Source: Streptomyces sp. MBT65 (GTDB lineage: Bacteria > Actinomycetota > Actinomycetes > Streptomycetales > Streptomycetaceae). From it: DNA of 35,712 bases. Shown piece by piece: positions 1 through 8,174 of this stretch. The position numbers and the translations under genes were made by a program. The stretch covers positions 1 through 35,712 of the forward strand of contig NZ_JAENRY010000088.1 in assembly GCF_016612545.1 (NCBI RefSeq), written 5' to 3'. The stretch's first letter is position 1, and every line of letters starts with the position of its first letter. The notes under the pieces were generated by a model. It had not been told where the DNA came from. It did not search any database and saw only the letters and a list, made by a program, of their open reading frames with translations.

Positions 1-45
1 TCCCCGAGGTCCCCGAGGTCCCTGAGATGCCTGAGATTCCCGAGC
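1..45. repeat. Degenerate 9-base tandem repeat
   Basis: About five copies of a 9-base unit close to tccccgagg follow each other, the first two identical and the later ones diverged. In frame 3 the units read as Pro-Glu-hydrophobic tripeptides, which looks like a linker. The repeat probably continues upstream of the window. Confidence 0.5.
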
Positions 46-210
46 AGGTCGAGGACGCGGCGGAAGAAGCCGACGGCGGCGGCAACCGACGCCGAGGCGG
101 AACCGCCCCCTCCGGTGAAGCCGTCGCCGTACCGTCTCCTGAGACCGGCCTTGGTGCCGCTGGAAGGGATCGCCGCGCCGCACCCCGAGTCGGCCCGGCT
201 CGGTCGGTGA
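1..210 (+). CDS. Possible 3' end of an unrecognised gene (partial)
   Basis: The frame that starts at base 1 stays open to a TGA at 208-210 and has high G/C at third positions, above all from about base 90. The predicted end is proline-rich and basic and matches no family I recognise. The stop overlaps a GTG at 207-209 (GTGA), the usual spacing of translationally coupled actinobacterial genes. Against it, bases 1-60 are more protein-like in frame 3 (Pro-Glu-Val/Met/Ile repeats, then an acidic stretch), so either frame could be the real one, or there may be a frameshift near base 85. The start lies outside the window. Coding status is uncertain. Confidence 0.25.
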   Translation, partial: SPRSPRSLRCLRFPSRSRTRRKKPTAAATDAEAEPPPPVKPSPYRLLRPALVPLEGIAAPHPESARLGR

Positions 211-473
211 AGGGACGGCACCGGGCACCCACCGACTCGGGGCCGCACAAGGTGCCGGCCGTCGCGCAACTCCGCGAAGCCGAGGCCGCGTTGGGCGCCA
301 TGACAGACGCCACCGGGCCGCCGCGGGAGGCCGTCACCTCTGCGCACCGGGTGGCGGACCGGGTCCTGGACGACCCGCTGTACCCGATTCAGACGACCCG
401 CTGCACCCGATTCATACGCAGGCGGCGGCCGGGACGGCGCAGGAGAACCCTCGACGGAGCGGCTGAGCCGTAG
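207..473 (+). CDS. Short hypothetical protein, 88 aa
   Basis: A GTG at 207 overlaps the preceding stop and opens an 88-codon frame that ends in TAG at 471-473. The middle (about residues 18-62) is alanine- and charge-rich, looks helical and has good third-position G/C. The last 25 residues are arginine-rich and look like read-through of non-coding sequence. I recognise no domain. No Shine-Dalgarno sequence is needed if it is coupled to the upstream frame. It may equally be a chance open frame. From 474 to 631 I see no gene; that stretch is the leader of the DJ-1-like gene. Confidence 0.3.
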   Translation: MKGRHRAPTDSGPHKVPAVAQLREAEAALGAMTDATGPPREAVTSAHRVADRVLDDPLYPIQTTRCTRFIRRRRPGRRRRTLDGAAEP

Positions 474-631
474 ACCTCACCTCCCGCCCCGTGGCTTGCC
501 TCGGGTCCGGGGACCACGACCAGGGTGTCCCACCGGTGCGACCGAGAGGTCGCGTGCGGGACCGTGGCAGCAGATGGCGGCTCCGCAGTGTGAACGCAGG
601 GGCCGGACCCTGGACGGCAGGAGTGATCGCG

Positions 632-1327
632 ATGGCGAAAGTTCTTTTCGTACTGACCGGAGCCACGTACTGGGTGCTCAAGGACGGCACCAGGTACGCG
701 ACCGGGTACTGGGCCGAGGAGTTCGCGGCCCCGTACAAGCTGATCACGGAGGCGGGTCACGACGTCGTGGTCGCGACACCGAACGGCGTGACACCGAACG
801 TCGACATGATGAGCCTGCGCCCCTCCATGACGGGCGGTGAGCAGGGCGCCCTCGAACTGGAGGAGATCATCCGGTCCGCGGAGGTGATGCGGCGACCGCT
901 CCAGTTGTCGGACGTCCGTGTCGAGGACTACGACGCGGTGTACCTGCCCGGCGGCCACGGCCCGATGGCGGACCTGGCATGGGACGCCGACGTGGGCCGG
1001 ATCCTGACCGCGCAGCTCGCCTCGGGAAGGCCGCTCGCGATCGTGTGTCACGGTCCCTCCGCGATCCTCGCCACGAGGATCCACGGTGTGTCGCCCTTCA
1101 AGGGCTACCGGATGACGTGCTTCACCAACGACGAGGAGGAAGGCGTCGGCCTGGCCTCCAGGGTGACGTGGCTGCTGGAGACGGAGCTGAAGGACAAGAT
1201 CGGCGTCGAGTTCAGCCGTGGCGAGATCTGGAAGCCGTACATGGTGGAGGACCGCAACCTCATCACCGGGCAGAACCCCGACTCGGCCGCGGTCCTCGGT
1301 GAGCGGCTGCTGGAGTTGCTGAAGTAG
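632..1327 (+). CDS. DJ-1/PfpI (Hsp31-like) protein
   Basis: A 231-aa cytoplasmic protein of the class I glutamine-amidotransferase-like fold. Visible marks are a Glu pair at 29-30, the LPGGHGPM segment near 105-112 and the nucleophile elbow IVCHGPSA, with Cys139 followed by His140. A LITGQNP segment near the C-terminus is typical of Hsp31/glyoxalase-III-like members. Known relatives act as cofactor-free glyoxalases or as chaperone/deglycase-type stress proteins; the substrate here is an inference. The ATG at 632 is chosen because GGCAGGAG lies 9-10 bases upstream and the core fold starts at once; an in-frame GTG at 623 is the alternative. It heads a co-directional run of detoxification-type genes. 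Confidence 0.85.
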   Translation: MAKVLFVLTGATYWVLKDGTRYATGYWAEEFAAPYKLITEAGHDVVVATPNGVTPNVDMMSLRPSMTGGEQGALELEEIIRSAEVMRRPLQLSDVRVEDYDAVYLPGGHGPMADLAWDADVGRILTAQLASGRPLAIVCHGPSAILATRIHGVSPFKGYRMTCFTNDEEEGVGLASRVTWLLETELKDKIGVEFSRGEIWKPYMVEDRNLITGQNPDSAAVLGERLLELLK

Positions 1328-1480
1328 CGCTCTCGCGCATGACTGGTCCCTGAGCGAGAGGCGGTGTCTCCCACATAGGAGGAAGCCGGTCGTGGCGCCC
1401 AGGACGACCGGCGGTCGAACCTGATCGAGGCCGCCCTCCCGCGGGCGGCACCCGGCACACCCAGAGGCAGGACGGTACAC

Positions 1481-2521
1481 ATGATCAACAGGCGAGCCCT
1501 AGGCAAGACCATCGGAGCCGGGACCGCGGCCGCGTCCCTGACCGGTTGGCTCAGCTCGTCCCCCGCGTCCGCCGCCCCCGCCGCGGCGGAGGCCTCAACT
1601 GCCGGGCAGGCGAAGGGCCGTACGTCCTTCGACTCGCTGAAGCAGGTCAGAGCCGGTGAGTTGACCATCGGTTACGCCGAAGTCGGCCCGGCGAAGGGCC
1701 CGGTGGTCGTCCTGCTGCACGGATGGCCGTACGACATCCACAGTTATGTGGACGTCGCGCCCCTGCTGGCCGCCGAGGGGTACCGGGTGATCGTGCCCTA
1801 CCTGCGGGGCTACGGCACCACCACGTTCCGGTCGGCGAAGGCCTTCCGCAACGGCCAGCAGGCGGTGGTGGCGCTGGACATCATCGCCCTGATGGACGCC
1901 CTGCGGATCGAGAAGGCGCTGCTCGGCGGCTTCGACTGGGGAGCGCGGACGGCCGACATCATCGCGGCGCTGTGGCCGGGGCGCTGCAAGGCGCTGGTGT
2001 CGGTCACCGGCTACCTCATCACCAACCGGGAGAAGAACAAGCAACCGCTGCCCCCGGCGGCCGAGTTGGCGTGGTGGTACCAGTACTACTTCGCCACCGA
2101 GCGCGGTGAGCTGGGCCTGACCCGGTACGGGCACGACTTCGCCAAGCTGATCTGGCGCAACGTCTCCCCGACCTGGCAGTTCGACGACGCCACCTTCGAC
2201 CGTACCGCGAAGGCCTTCGAGAACCCGGACTACGTCGGCATCGTGATCCACAACTACCGCTGGCGCCTCGGCCTCGCCGCGGGGGACCCCCGCTACGACG
2301 GCATCGAGGCCAGGCTCGCGGCCGGCCCGGCCATCGCCGTCCCCACGATCACCCTCGACGGTGCGCTGGACCCCTTCACCCCGGCGGGCGACGGGAGCGC
2401 GTACCGGGGAAAGTTCACCGGCCCGTACGACCACCGTGCCCTCGACGGCATCGGGCACAACGTGCCCCAGGAGGCGCCGGAGGCGTTCGCCCGTGCGGTC
2501 CTGGACGCCGACCGGCTCTGA
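1481..2521 (+). CDS. Exported alpha/beta hydrolase, epoxide-hydrolase/dehalogenase type
   Basis: A 346-aa protein with an N-terminal export signal: an RR pair at residues 4-5, a hydrophobic Ala/Gly/Thr stretch and an Ala-rich cleavage region near 30-35, resembling a twin-arginine signal. The hydrolase core follows: HGWP oxyanion motif at 80-83, nucleophile elbow GGFDWG with Asp152 in place of Ser, an acid candidate in LDGALDPF, and His326 in GIGHNVPQEAP. An Asp nucleophile is the mark of epoxide hydrolases and haloalkane dehalogenases, which pass through a covalent alkyl-enzyme ester. The ATG at 1481 follows AGGCAGGA. It lies 153 bases after the DJ-1-like gene and is followed by a hairpin. 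The exact substrate cannot be read from the sequence. Confidence 0.85.
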   Translation: MINRRALGKTIGAGTAAASLTGWLSSSPASAAPAAAEASTAGQAKGRTSFDSLKQVRAGELTIGYAEVGPAKGPVVVLLHGWPYDIHSYVDVAPLLAAEGYRVIVPYLRGYGTTTFRSAKAFRNGQQAVVALDIIALMDALRIEKALLGGFDWGARTADIIAALWPGRCKALVSVTGYLITNREKNKQPLPPAAELAWWYQYYFATERGELGLTRYGHDFAKLIWRNVSPTWQFDDATFDRTAKAFENPDYVGIVIHNYRWRLGLAAGDPRYDGIEARLAAGPAIAVPTITLDGALDPFTPAGDGSAYRGKFTGPYDHRALDGIGHNVPQEAPEAFARAVLDADRL

Positions 2522-2523
2522 CC

Positions 2524-2550
2524 CGCGTGCCAGGGGGACTCCCTGGCGCG
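2524..2550 (+). terminator. Hairpin after the exported hydrolase gene
   Basis: gccaggg (2529-2535) pairs with ccctggc (2541-2547) around a 5-base loop, and the stem extends through flanking cgcg/gcg with one bulged T. It starts two bases after the stop codon. No T-run follows, as is usual in actinomycetes. Confidence 0.5.
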
Positions 2551-2614
2551 AACCGGGGCGGTGGCGGCCAAGCTGGTGGAGTCTGAAGTTCGTCCGAGGA
2601 CGGAGGTACATCCC

Positions 2615-3232
2615 ATGGACATGAAGCTCGAAGTCGTCGTGGTGCCGGTCGGGGACGTGGACCGGGCCAAGGACTTCTACACGGCGCTGGGCTGGCGGCT
2701 CGATGCCGATGTCGCGACCGGTGAGGACTTCCGGGTGGTGCAGGTGACCCCGCCGGGTTCCCCGGCCTCGGTCATCTTCGGCACCTCGGTCACATCCCAG
2801 ACACCGGGCTCCGCCCAGGGTCTGCATCTGGTCGTGGACGACATCGCCGCCGCCCGCGACGAACTCAAGCGGCTCGGCGCGGACCCGAGCGATGTGTTCC
2901 ACGACGAGGGCGGCGTCTTCCACCATGCCGGGACCGACGGCCGGGTGCCCGGTCCGGACCCGCAGCGCACCAGCTACGGCTCGTTCGTGTCGTTCGCCGA
3001 CCCGGACGGCAACGGCTGGATCCTCCAGGAGATCACCACCCGGCTCCCGGGCCGCGTGGACCCGGCGGCCACGACGTTCGCCTCGGCCGAGGATCTGGCG
3101 GGCGCACTGCGCCGCGCCGCCGCCGCGCACGGCGAGCACGAGGCGCGCATCGGTGCGGAGGACCCGGACTGGCCCGACTGGTACGCGCGGTACATGGTGA
3201 GCGAGCAGGCAGGTACCGAGTTGCCGTCCTGA
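2615..3232 (+). CDS. VOC (glyoxalase/bleomycin-resistance fold) protein
   Basis: A 205-aa protein. The N-terminus has the beta-strand and VGDVDRAKDFYTALGW segment of the vicinal-oxygen-chelate fold, and the second half of the module carries SFVSFADPDGNGWILQEI, which ends in the usual Glu metal-ligand position. After about residue 150 it has a C-terminal extension (an Ala-rich helix, then a DPDWPDWYARYM segment) found in a subgroup of actinobacterial VOC proteins. The ATG at 2615 is set by CGGAGGT seven bases upstream. VOC enzymes act on glyoxals, epoxides or dioxygenase substrates, or bind drugs; which applies here is unknown. It sits between a hydrolase and a flavoprotein in the same direction. 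Confidence 0.85.
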   Translation: MDMKLEVVVVPVGDVDRAKDFYTALGWRLDADVATGEDFRVVQVTPPGSPASVIFGTSVTSQTPGSAQGLHLVVDDIAAARDELKRLGADPSDVFHDEGGVFHHAGTDGRVPGPDPQRTSYGSFVSFADPDGNGWILQEITTRLPGRVDPAATTFASAEDLAGALRRAAAAHGEHEARIGAEDPDWPDWYARYMVSEQAGTELPS

Positions 3233-3385
3233 GCAGGCGTCCGTCCGGGCGGCGGCGCCGGGTCGAGCGCGAGGTGGGCAACGACCTCGGTGCCGCGTCG
3301 TCCCCGAAGGGAGGAAGCGGCCCTCGACGCGATTCCGGTCCGCGCCGGTGACCAGACGTGGCAGCCGCAGGCGAGGAGGACACGG

Positions 3386-4744
3386 ATGAGCCACGACCAC
3401 GACTACGACGTCATCGTGATGGGCGGGGGATCGCCCGGCGAGCACTGCGCCGGGGCCCTGGCCGACGGCGGCCTGCGGGTCGCGCTGGTGGAGCGTGAAC
3501 TGGTCGGCGGGGAGTGCTCGTACTGGGCGTGCATCCCGTCGAAGACGTTGCTGCGCCCGGGCGAGGCCGTGCACGGTGCCCGAGAGGCGGCGGCGAGCGC
3601 CCAGGTCGACGTCGAACAGGCCCTGGCCTGGCGGGACTTCATGGTGTCGGACTACTCCGACGCCGGACAGGAACGCTGGCTGGCCGACAACGGCATCGAT
3701 CTGCTGCGCGGCACCGGCCGCCTGGCCGGACCGGGTGTCGTGGAGGTGGCCGGAGGCCGGCACACCGCCGAGCACGTCGTCGTGGCCACCGGGGCGGCAC
3801 CGGTCATGCCGCCGGTTCCGGGCCTGGCCGAGCTGGCCGGCGTGTGGACCAACCGTGAGGTGACGGGCATGAAGGCGGTCCCGCGCCGGCTGATCGTGCT
3901 CGGCGCCGGTCCGGTCGGGGTGGAGATGGCCCAGGCCGTACGCCGTCTCGGCGGCGAGGTGGTCCTCACGGCCCACGGCCGGACCGTCCTGCCCCGCGAG
4001 CCCCGGCCGCTGGGCGAGGCGCTCGGCGAGGTGCTGCGCCGCGACGGGGTCGAGCTGGTCCTCGGGCAGGGTACGGTCGCGGCCCGGCGCGAGGGCGAGG
4101 ACTACGTCCTGACGCTCGACGACGGACAGGAACTGCACGGCGACCACCTCCTCGTGGCCACCGGACGACGCCCGCGCGTCGACGACATCGGCCTGGACAC
4201 GGTAGGGGTGAAGGCCGACGAGCACGGCATTCCCGTCGACGCGCGTCTGCGTGCCGCCGAGCGGCTGTGGGTCGTCGGCGACGCCACCGGACTCTGGATG
4301 CTCACCCACGTCGGCAAGTACCAGGGCGAGGTCGTCGCGGCCAACATCCTCGGCGAACCCCGCGAGGCCGACTACACCGCCGTACCCCGCGTGGTCTACA
4401 CCGATCCGCAGGCCGCGTCGGTGGGCGCGGGCGAGGCACGGTTCAGCGCCACCGTCCCGATCTCCGGGGTGGCCAAGACCGCGGCCTACACCCGTGCCTA
4501 CGCCGACGCCAACGGGTTCCTCACGCTGCTCAGCGACGGCCGGGTGATCACCGGCGCACATGCCCTCGGCCCGGAGGCGGGGGAGTGGCTGCAACAGGCG
4601 ACCCTCGCCGTCCGCGCCCGCATCCCGCTGGACGTACTGCGGGACACGATCCAGCCGTTCCCCACGTTCTCGGAGATCTACGTCGCCGCACTCAAGGACC
4701 TGCACGATCAGATCCGGGACGCGGACGGGAAGGCGTCGACGTGA
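3386..4744 (+). CDS. Class I pyridine-nucleotide-disulfide oxidoreductase
   Basis: A 452-aa flavoprotein of the lipoamide-dehydrogenase/mercuric-reductase group. It has an FAD Rossmann motif (VMGGGSPGE near residue 11), a redox-active pair Cys44/Cys49 in GGECSYWACIPSK, a second Rossmann motif (VLGAGPVGVEMA near 171) for NAD(P)H, a GD motif (VVGDATG) and the C-terminal interface domain. The usual HPTxxE near the C-terminus reads FPTFSE, so the active-site His is replaced by Phe. This makes dihydrolipoamide turnover doubtful and suggests another acceptor such as a quinone or dye-like compound (inference). The ATG at 3386 follows GAGGAGGA. The stop overlaps the GTG of the following pseudogene by four bases. 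Confidence 0.85.
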   Translation: MSHDHDYDVIVMGGGSPGEHCAGALADGGLRVALVERELVGGECSYWACIPSKTLLRPGEAVHGAREAAASAQVDVEQALAWRDFMVSDYSDAGQERWLADNGIDLLRGTGRLAGPGVVEVAGGRHTAEHVVVATGAAPVMPPVPGLAELAGVWTNREVTGMKAVPRRLIVLGAGPVGVEMAQAVRRLGGEVVLTAHGRTVLPREPRPLGEALGEVLRRDGVELVLGQGTVAARREGEDYVLTLDDGQELHGDHLLVATGRRPRVDDIGLDTVGVKADEHGIPVDARLRAAERLWVVGDATGLWMLTHVGKYQGEVVAANILGEPREADYTAVPRVVYTDPQAASVGAGEARFSATVPISGVAKTAAYTRAYADANGFLTLLSDGRVITGAHALGPEAGEWLQQATLAVRARIPLDVLRDTIQPFPTFSEIYVAALKDLHDQIRDADGKAST

Positions 4745-5252
4745 CGCGCTACCGCACGCTGAAGGTCGACGACCTCGAGATCTTCTACCGCGAGGCCGGC
4801 CCGCCCGACGCGCCCGTCCTGCTGCTCCTGCACGGCTTCCCAGGTCGGGGTCGTAACGGTCGGTCGCGGCGTCGTCGCCCAGCTGTCATCCGCGGGTGGC
4901 GGTCAGGGACAGGAGGTTCTCCCGCAGCTCCGGCTCGTGGGGGCCACGATCGGCCCAGAAGGCGCGTCGTGTCGGCCAGGTGGTCGAAGGTGTACGCGAA
5001 CTCGCAAGGCGCGGGAGCGTCGCTGTGGCCGAACCCCGGGTAGTCGGGTGCGATCAGGCGCCACCGGTCGGCCAGGCGATCGAGGAGGGGTTCGTACATC
5101 CGCGCGCCTTCCTGAACCGGCCGGCGCAGGAGGCCGAGGCGTACCGGGCGGACCTGCCCGGCGCCGGGGTGTGTCTGCTCGACGGCGGCCTCTTCGTCCT
5201 TGACACCTGCGCCGACGAGGCCGCCCGGCGGATCCGGGCCTTCCTGACCTGA
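4741..5252 (+). pseudogene. Dehalogenase-like alpha/beta hydrolase, scrambled by an internal inversion
   Basis: The gene opens on the plus strand with GTG 4741, coupled to the flavoprotein stop, and reads a good hydrolase N-terminus up to the oxyanion motif HGFP (about 4741-4842). The continuation lies on the opposite strand: MYEPLLDRL...FDHLADT (5099 down to about 4970), then in another minus frame AFWADRG...LLSLTATRG (about 4970 to 4893) and DRYDPDL near 4845. The plus strand resumes at about 5103 with RAFLNRP and runs to the stop at 5252. Order and content match one hydrolase with its middle inverted and the nucleophile region deleted. In the last part the expected GHFALET-type motif reads GLFVLDT, so the catalytic His is lost as well. 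It cannot make a working enzyme. Confidence 0.8.
4843..5100 (-). other. Inverted internal segment of the hydrolase pseudogene
   Basis: About 258 bases whose minus strand encodes the middle of the interrupted hydrolase. The left join follows HGFP at about 4842, where the minus-strand frame ends in DPDL. The right join is at about 5100, where the minus-strand frame begins MYEP and the plus-strand frame resumes with AFLNRP. Turning the segment round restores N-terminus, MYEP...HLADT, a gap of some tens of residues, AFWAD...DPDL, then AFLNRP. I see no long inverted repeat at the joins and no transposase, so the mechanism is unknown. Confidence 0.75.
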
Positions 5253-5273
5253 AGTTCTCCGTCAGTGGCTTGA

Positions 5274-5291
5274 CCCGCCGCATGCGGCGGG
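5274..5291. promoter_or_regulatory. 18-base palindrome upstream of the LuxR-family regulator gene
   Basis: cccgccgcatgcggcggg is a perfect palindrome, flanked by gtgg on the left and ccac on the right. It lies 95 bases before the regulator start and 21 bases after the pseudogene stop. It could be an operator, or a transcription-end hairpin that now serves the decayed operon. With no loop bases I favour a protein-binding dyad, at low confidence. Confidence 0.35.
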
Positions 5292-5386
5292 ACCACGAAG
5301 AGTGGTTTTACCCCGCCAGGATTCAGACCGCGGTGCCACCCCTGTAGCGTGCTGTAGGGGGCAGACCGCGACGAAGGCGGGCAACC

Positions 5387-8164
5387 GTGGCCCATGTGGA
5401 GCACAGCTCACGGGACGGGGCAAAGGTCGGCCTGCTCGGCAGACGGACCGAGTGCGCCCTGCTCGACCGGATGATCAGCGCGGCCCGCACCGGGGAGAGC
5501 AGCACGCTCGTGGTCCACGGCCCACCCGGTGTCGGAAAATCCGCCCTCCTCGACTACGCCACCCGGGCGGCGACCGACCTGCGCGTTCTGCACGCCGTCG
5601 GCATCGAATCCGAGATGGAGCTCGCGTTCGCCACCCTGCACCAGGTGTGCGTGCCGCTGCTGGAACGTCTGAAGAACCTTCCCCAGCCGCAGTGCGCCGC
5701 ACTGGAGACGGTGTTCGGGATACGCGCGGGACCCCCGCCCGATCGGTTCCTGGTCGGAACAGCGGTCCTCGGCCTCCTCTCGGAAGCCTCCGAGAAGCAC
5801 CCGCTGCTCTGTCTGGTCGACGACGCGCAGTGGATGGACCGGGTCTCGGCGCAGATCCTGGGCTTCGTCGCCCGCCGGCTGCCGGCGGAGTCGGTCGCCC
5901 TGATCTTCGGAGCCCGCGAGGGACCTCAGGACCTGCTCGGACTGCCGGAGCTGGAGATCTCCGGGCTGGGCACCACCGACGCCCACACCCTGCTCGACTC
6001 GGTCACCCACACCCGGCTCGACCAGGACATCCGCGACCGCCTGGTCGCGGAGACCAAGGGCAATCCCCTGGCACTCCTCGAACTGCCCCGCGGGTTGACC
6101 GTCACCCAACTCGCCGGAGGATTCGGCCTCTTGACCGGTGACACACGGCCGGGCCTTGTCGAGCAGGGCTTCCTGAGCCGGATCGAGGCCCTCCCGGACG
6201 AGACCCGGCAGCTCCTGCTGATCGCCGCCGCGGAACCGGTCGGCGACCCCGGCCTGGTGTGGGCGGCGGCCGACCGGCTCGGCCTGACACCGCGGACGGC
6301 TCTCGCCGGCGGCACGGACGGGCTGGCGTCGTTCGACATCCGCGTCACGTTCCGCCACCCGCTCGTACGGTCGGCCGTGTACCGGTCGGCGACGGAGGAG
6401 GACCGCCGGGCCGTGCACCTCGCCCTCGCGGAGGCCACCGACCCGCAGGCCGACCCGGACCGACGTGCCTGGCACCTCGCGTCCGCCACCGCGGGCCCCG
6501 ACGAGTCCGTCGCCGCCGAGCTCGAACGCTCCGCCGACCGCGCGCAGGCGCGCGGCGGCCTGGCCGCCGCGGCCGCGTTCCTGCAACGGTCCCTGGCACT
6601 CACCGGCGACACCTCACGGCGCGCCGAACGCGCTGTGGCGGCGGCGGACATCAGCCTCCGGGCCGGCGATCTCGATGCCGCCCACCGGTTCGTCGACATC
6701 GCGGACCAGTACGCCCGGAGCGAGTTCCACCGCGCCCGGACCCAACTCGTACGCAGCCACCTCACGTTCGCCGCCCGCCTCAACCAGGAGGCGCCACCGC
6801 TGCTGCTGACCGCCGCACAGCGACTGGAGCCCTTCGACGAGGGCCTCGCACGCGAGACCTATCTGATCGCGTGGGGCACCTCGGCACTGGTCGCCGCGGA
6901 CGCGGACAGCCTGCTGGCGGTCTCCCGGGCGATGAGAGCACTTCCGGCGACGACCGGAACCCCCCAGGCCCTCGACCTCGTGATCGAGGCCTGCGCGCTG
7001 CTCGGCACCGAGGGCCGCGCCGCCGCCGTCCCCGCGCTCCGGCGGGCGGTCACGGCGCTCGCGGATCTTCCCGCGTCCGACGTCCTGAAGTGGGGCTGGG
7101 TGGCCAACGGTCTCAGTGCGGCCGCCTGGGACGACCGGGCCATGCGCAGCATGTACGGCAGGGCCGTCGAGGTGGTGCGCACCGCGGGTGCTCTGAGCGA
7201 ACTCCCTTTCTGTCTCGCGTCGTTGGGCCTGGCGACCACCTGGACCGGGGACTTCACCGCTGCCGCGTCGATCGTCGAGGAGGCGGACGTCGTCGCCGCG
7301 GCGACCGGCATCCCCCTGGCGCCGCACGTCGAACTGCGGCTCAGCGCACTGCGGGGCCGTGGCGCCGAAGCCGAGGCGCTCATCGCCACCACGATCGAAC
7401 AAGCCGGTGCGAGCGGCCAGTTGACGGGAGTCGCCGCCGCCCACTGGGCCGCCGCCGTCCTCTACAACGGCCTCGCCCGCTACGACCAGGCCATGCCGGC
7501 AGCCAAGATCGGCAGTCGGATCGCCGAACTGTGGGTCTCCGCCTGGGTGTTGCCCGAACTCGTCGAGGCGGCGGCGCGCATCGGCGAGGACGAGGTCGCC
7601 CGTGACGCGCTCGAACGGCTCACGGAGGCCGCGGGGCCGTGCGACACCGACTGGGCGCAGGGAATCCTGGCCCGCTGCCGTGCCCTGCTCAGCACCGGGG
7701 CACCCGCGGACCGACTCCACCGCCGGGCGATCGAGCGGCTGGGCCGGACACCACTGCGCCCCGAACTGGCGCGGGCACACCTGCTGTACGGCGAGTGGCT
7801 GCGCCGTGACCGGCAGCGCAGCGATGCACGGGGCCATCTCCGTACGGCCTACGAGATGTTCGCGTCGATCGGCATGGAGGCGTTCGCCGAACGAGCCCGT
7901 CGCGAACTGCTCGCCACGGGGGAGACCGCTCGCAAGCGCACGATCGAGGCCTCGTCGAGCGACGAACTGACCCCGCAGGAGAAGCAGATCGCGTCGCTCG
8001 TGCAGGACGGCTTCTCCAACCCGGAGGTCGGATCCCGTCTGTTCCTGAGCCCGCGAACGGTCGAGTGGCATCTGCGGAAGATCTTCACCAAGCTGTCGAT
8101 CACCTCCCGCAGACAGCTCCGCGACGTCCTGCCCCGCGCCGGGTACGAGGCCACATCGGAGTAG
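5387..8164 (+). CDS. LuxR-family transcriptional regulator with ATPase domain (LAL/MalT type)
   Basis: A 925-aa regulator. The N-terminal STAND-type ATPase has Walker A GPPGVGKS at about residues 43-51 and Walker B LCLVDDAQ at about 140-148. A long Ala-rich helical region of TPR-like repeats follows, then a C-terminal LuxR HTH at about 860-915 (LTPQEKQIASLVQDG, then SPRTVEWHLRKIFTKL). Such proteins bind ATP and an inducer and activate nearby operons or antibiotic clusters. The start is GTG 5387, preceded by a GAAGGCGGG sequence. It stands alone: the upstream operon ends in a pseudogene and the next gene converges with only 10 bases between stops. Its target is not evident; neighbouring dehydrogenase and hydrolase genes are candidates by position. 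Confidence 0.92.
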   Translation: MAHVEHSSRDGAKVGLLGRRTECALLDRMISAARTGESSTLVVHGPPGVGKSALLDYATRAATDLRVLHAVGIESEMELAFATLHQVCVPLLERLKNLPQPQCAALETVFGIRAGPPPDRFLVGTAVLGLLSEASEKHPLLCLVDDAQWMDRVSAQILGFVARRLPAESVALIFGAREGPQDLLGLPELEISGLGTTDAHTLLDSVTHTRLDQDIRDRLVAETKGNPLALLELPRGLTVTQLAGGFGLLTGDTRPGLVEQGFLSRIEALPDETRQLLLIAAAEPVGDPGLVWAAADRLGLTPRTALAGGTDGLASFDIRVTFRHPLVRSAVYRSATEEDRRAVHLALAEATDPQADPDRRAWHLASATAGPDESVAAELERSADRAQARGGLAAAAAFLQRSLALTGDTSRRAERAVAAADISLRAGDLDAAHRFVDIADQYARSEFHRARTQLVRSHLTFAARLNQEAPPLLLTAAQRLEPFDEGLARETYLIAWGTSALVAADADSLLAVSRAMRALPATTGTPQALDLVIEACALLGTEGRAAAVPALRRAVTALADLPASDVLKWGWVANGLSAAAWDDRAMRSMYGRAVEVVRTAGALSELPFCLASLGLATTWTGDFTAAASIVEEADVVAAATGIPLAPHVELRLSALRGRGAEAEALIATTIEQAGASGQLTGVAAAHWAAAVLYNGLARYDQAMPAAKIGSRIAELWVSAWVLPELVEAAARIGEDEVARDALERLTEAAGPCDTDWAQGILARCRALLSTGAPADRLHRRAIERLGRTPLRPELARAHLLYGEWLRRDRQRSDARGHLRTAYEMFASIGMEAFAERARRELLATGETARKRTIEASSSDELTPQEKQIASLVQDGFSNPEVGSRLFLSPRTVEWHLRKIFTKLSITSRRQLRDVLPRAGYEATSE

Positions 8165-8174
8165 GAGTCAGGGC

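Noticed and set aside
1330..1360. A 7-bp inverted repeat (ctctcgc/gcgagag) after the DJ-1-like gene
   Set aside because: The loop is 17 bases and the stem is short, too weak to call a terminator.
389..1480. A 363-codon minus-strand open frame
   Set aside because: It mirrors the DJ-1-like gene and its leader; composition is His/Arg/Val-rich and typical of antisense shadow frames.
1595..4705. A 1,036-codon open frame on the minus strand
   Set aside because: It lies opposite four well-supported plus-strand genes, has no recognisable domain, and arises from the strong third-position G/C bias.
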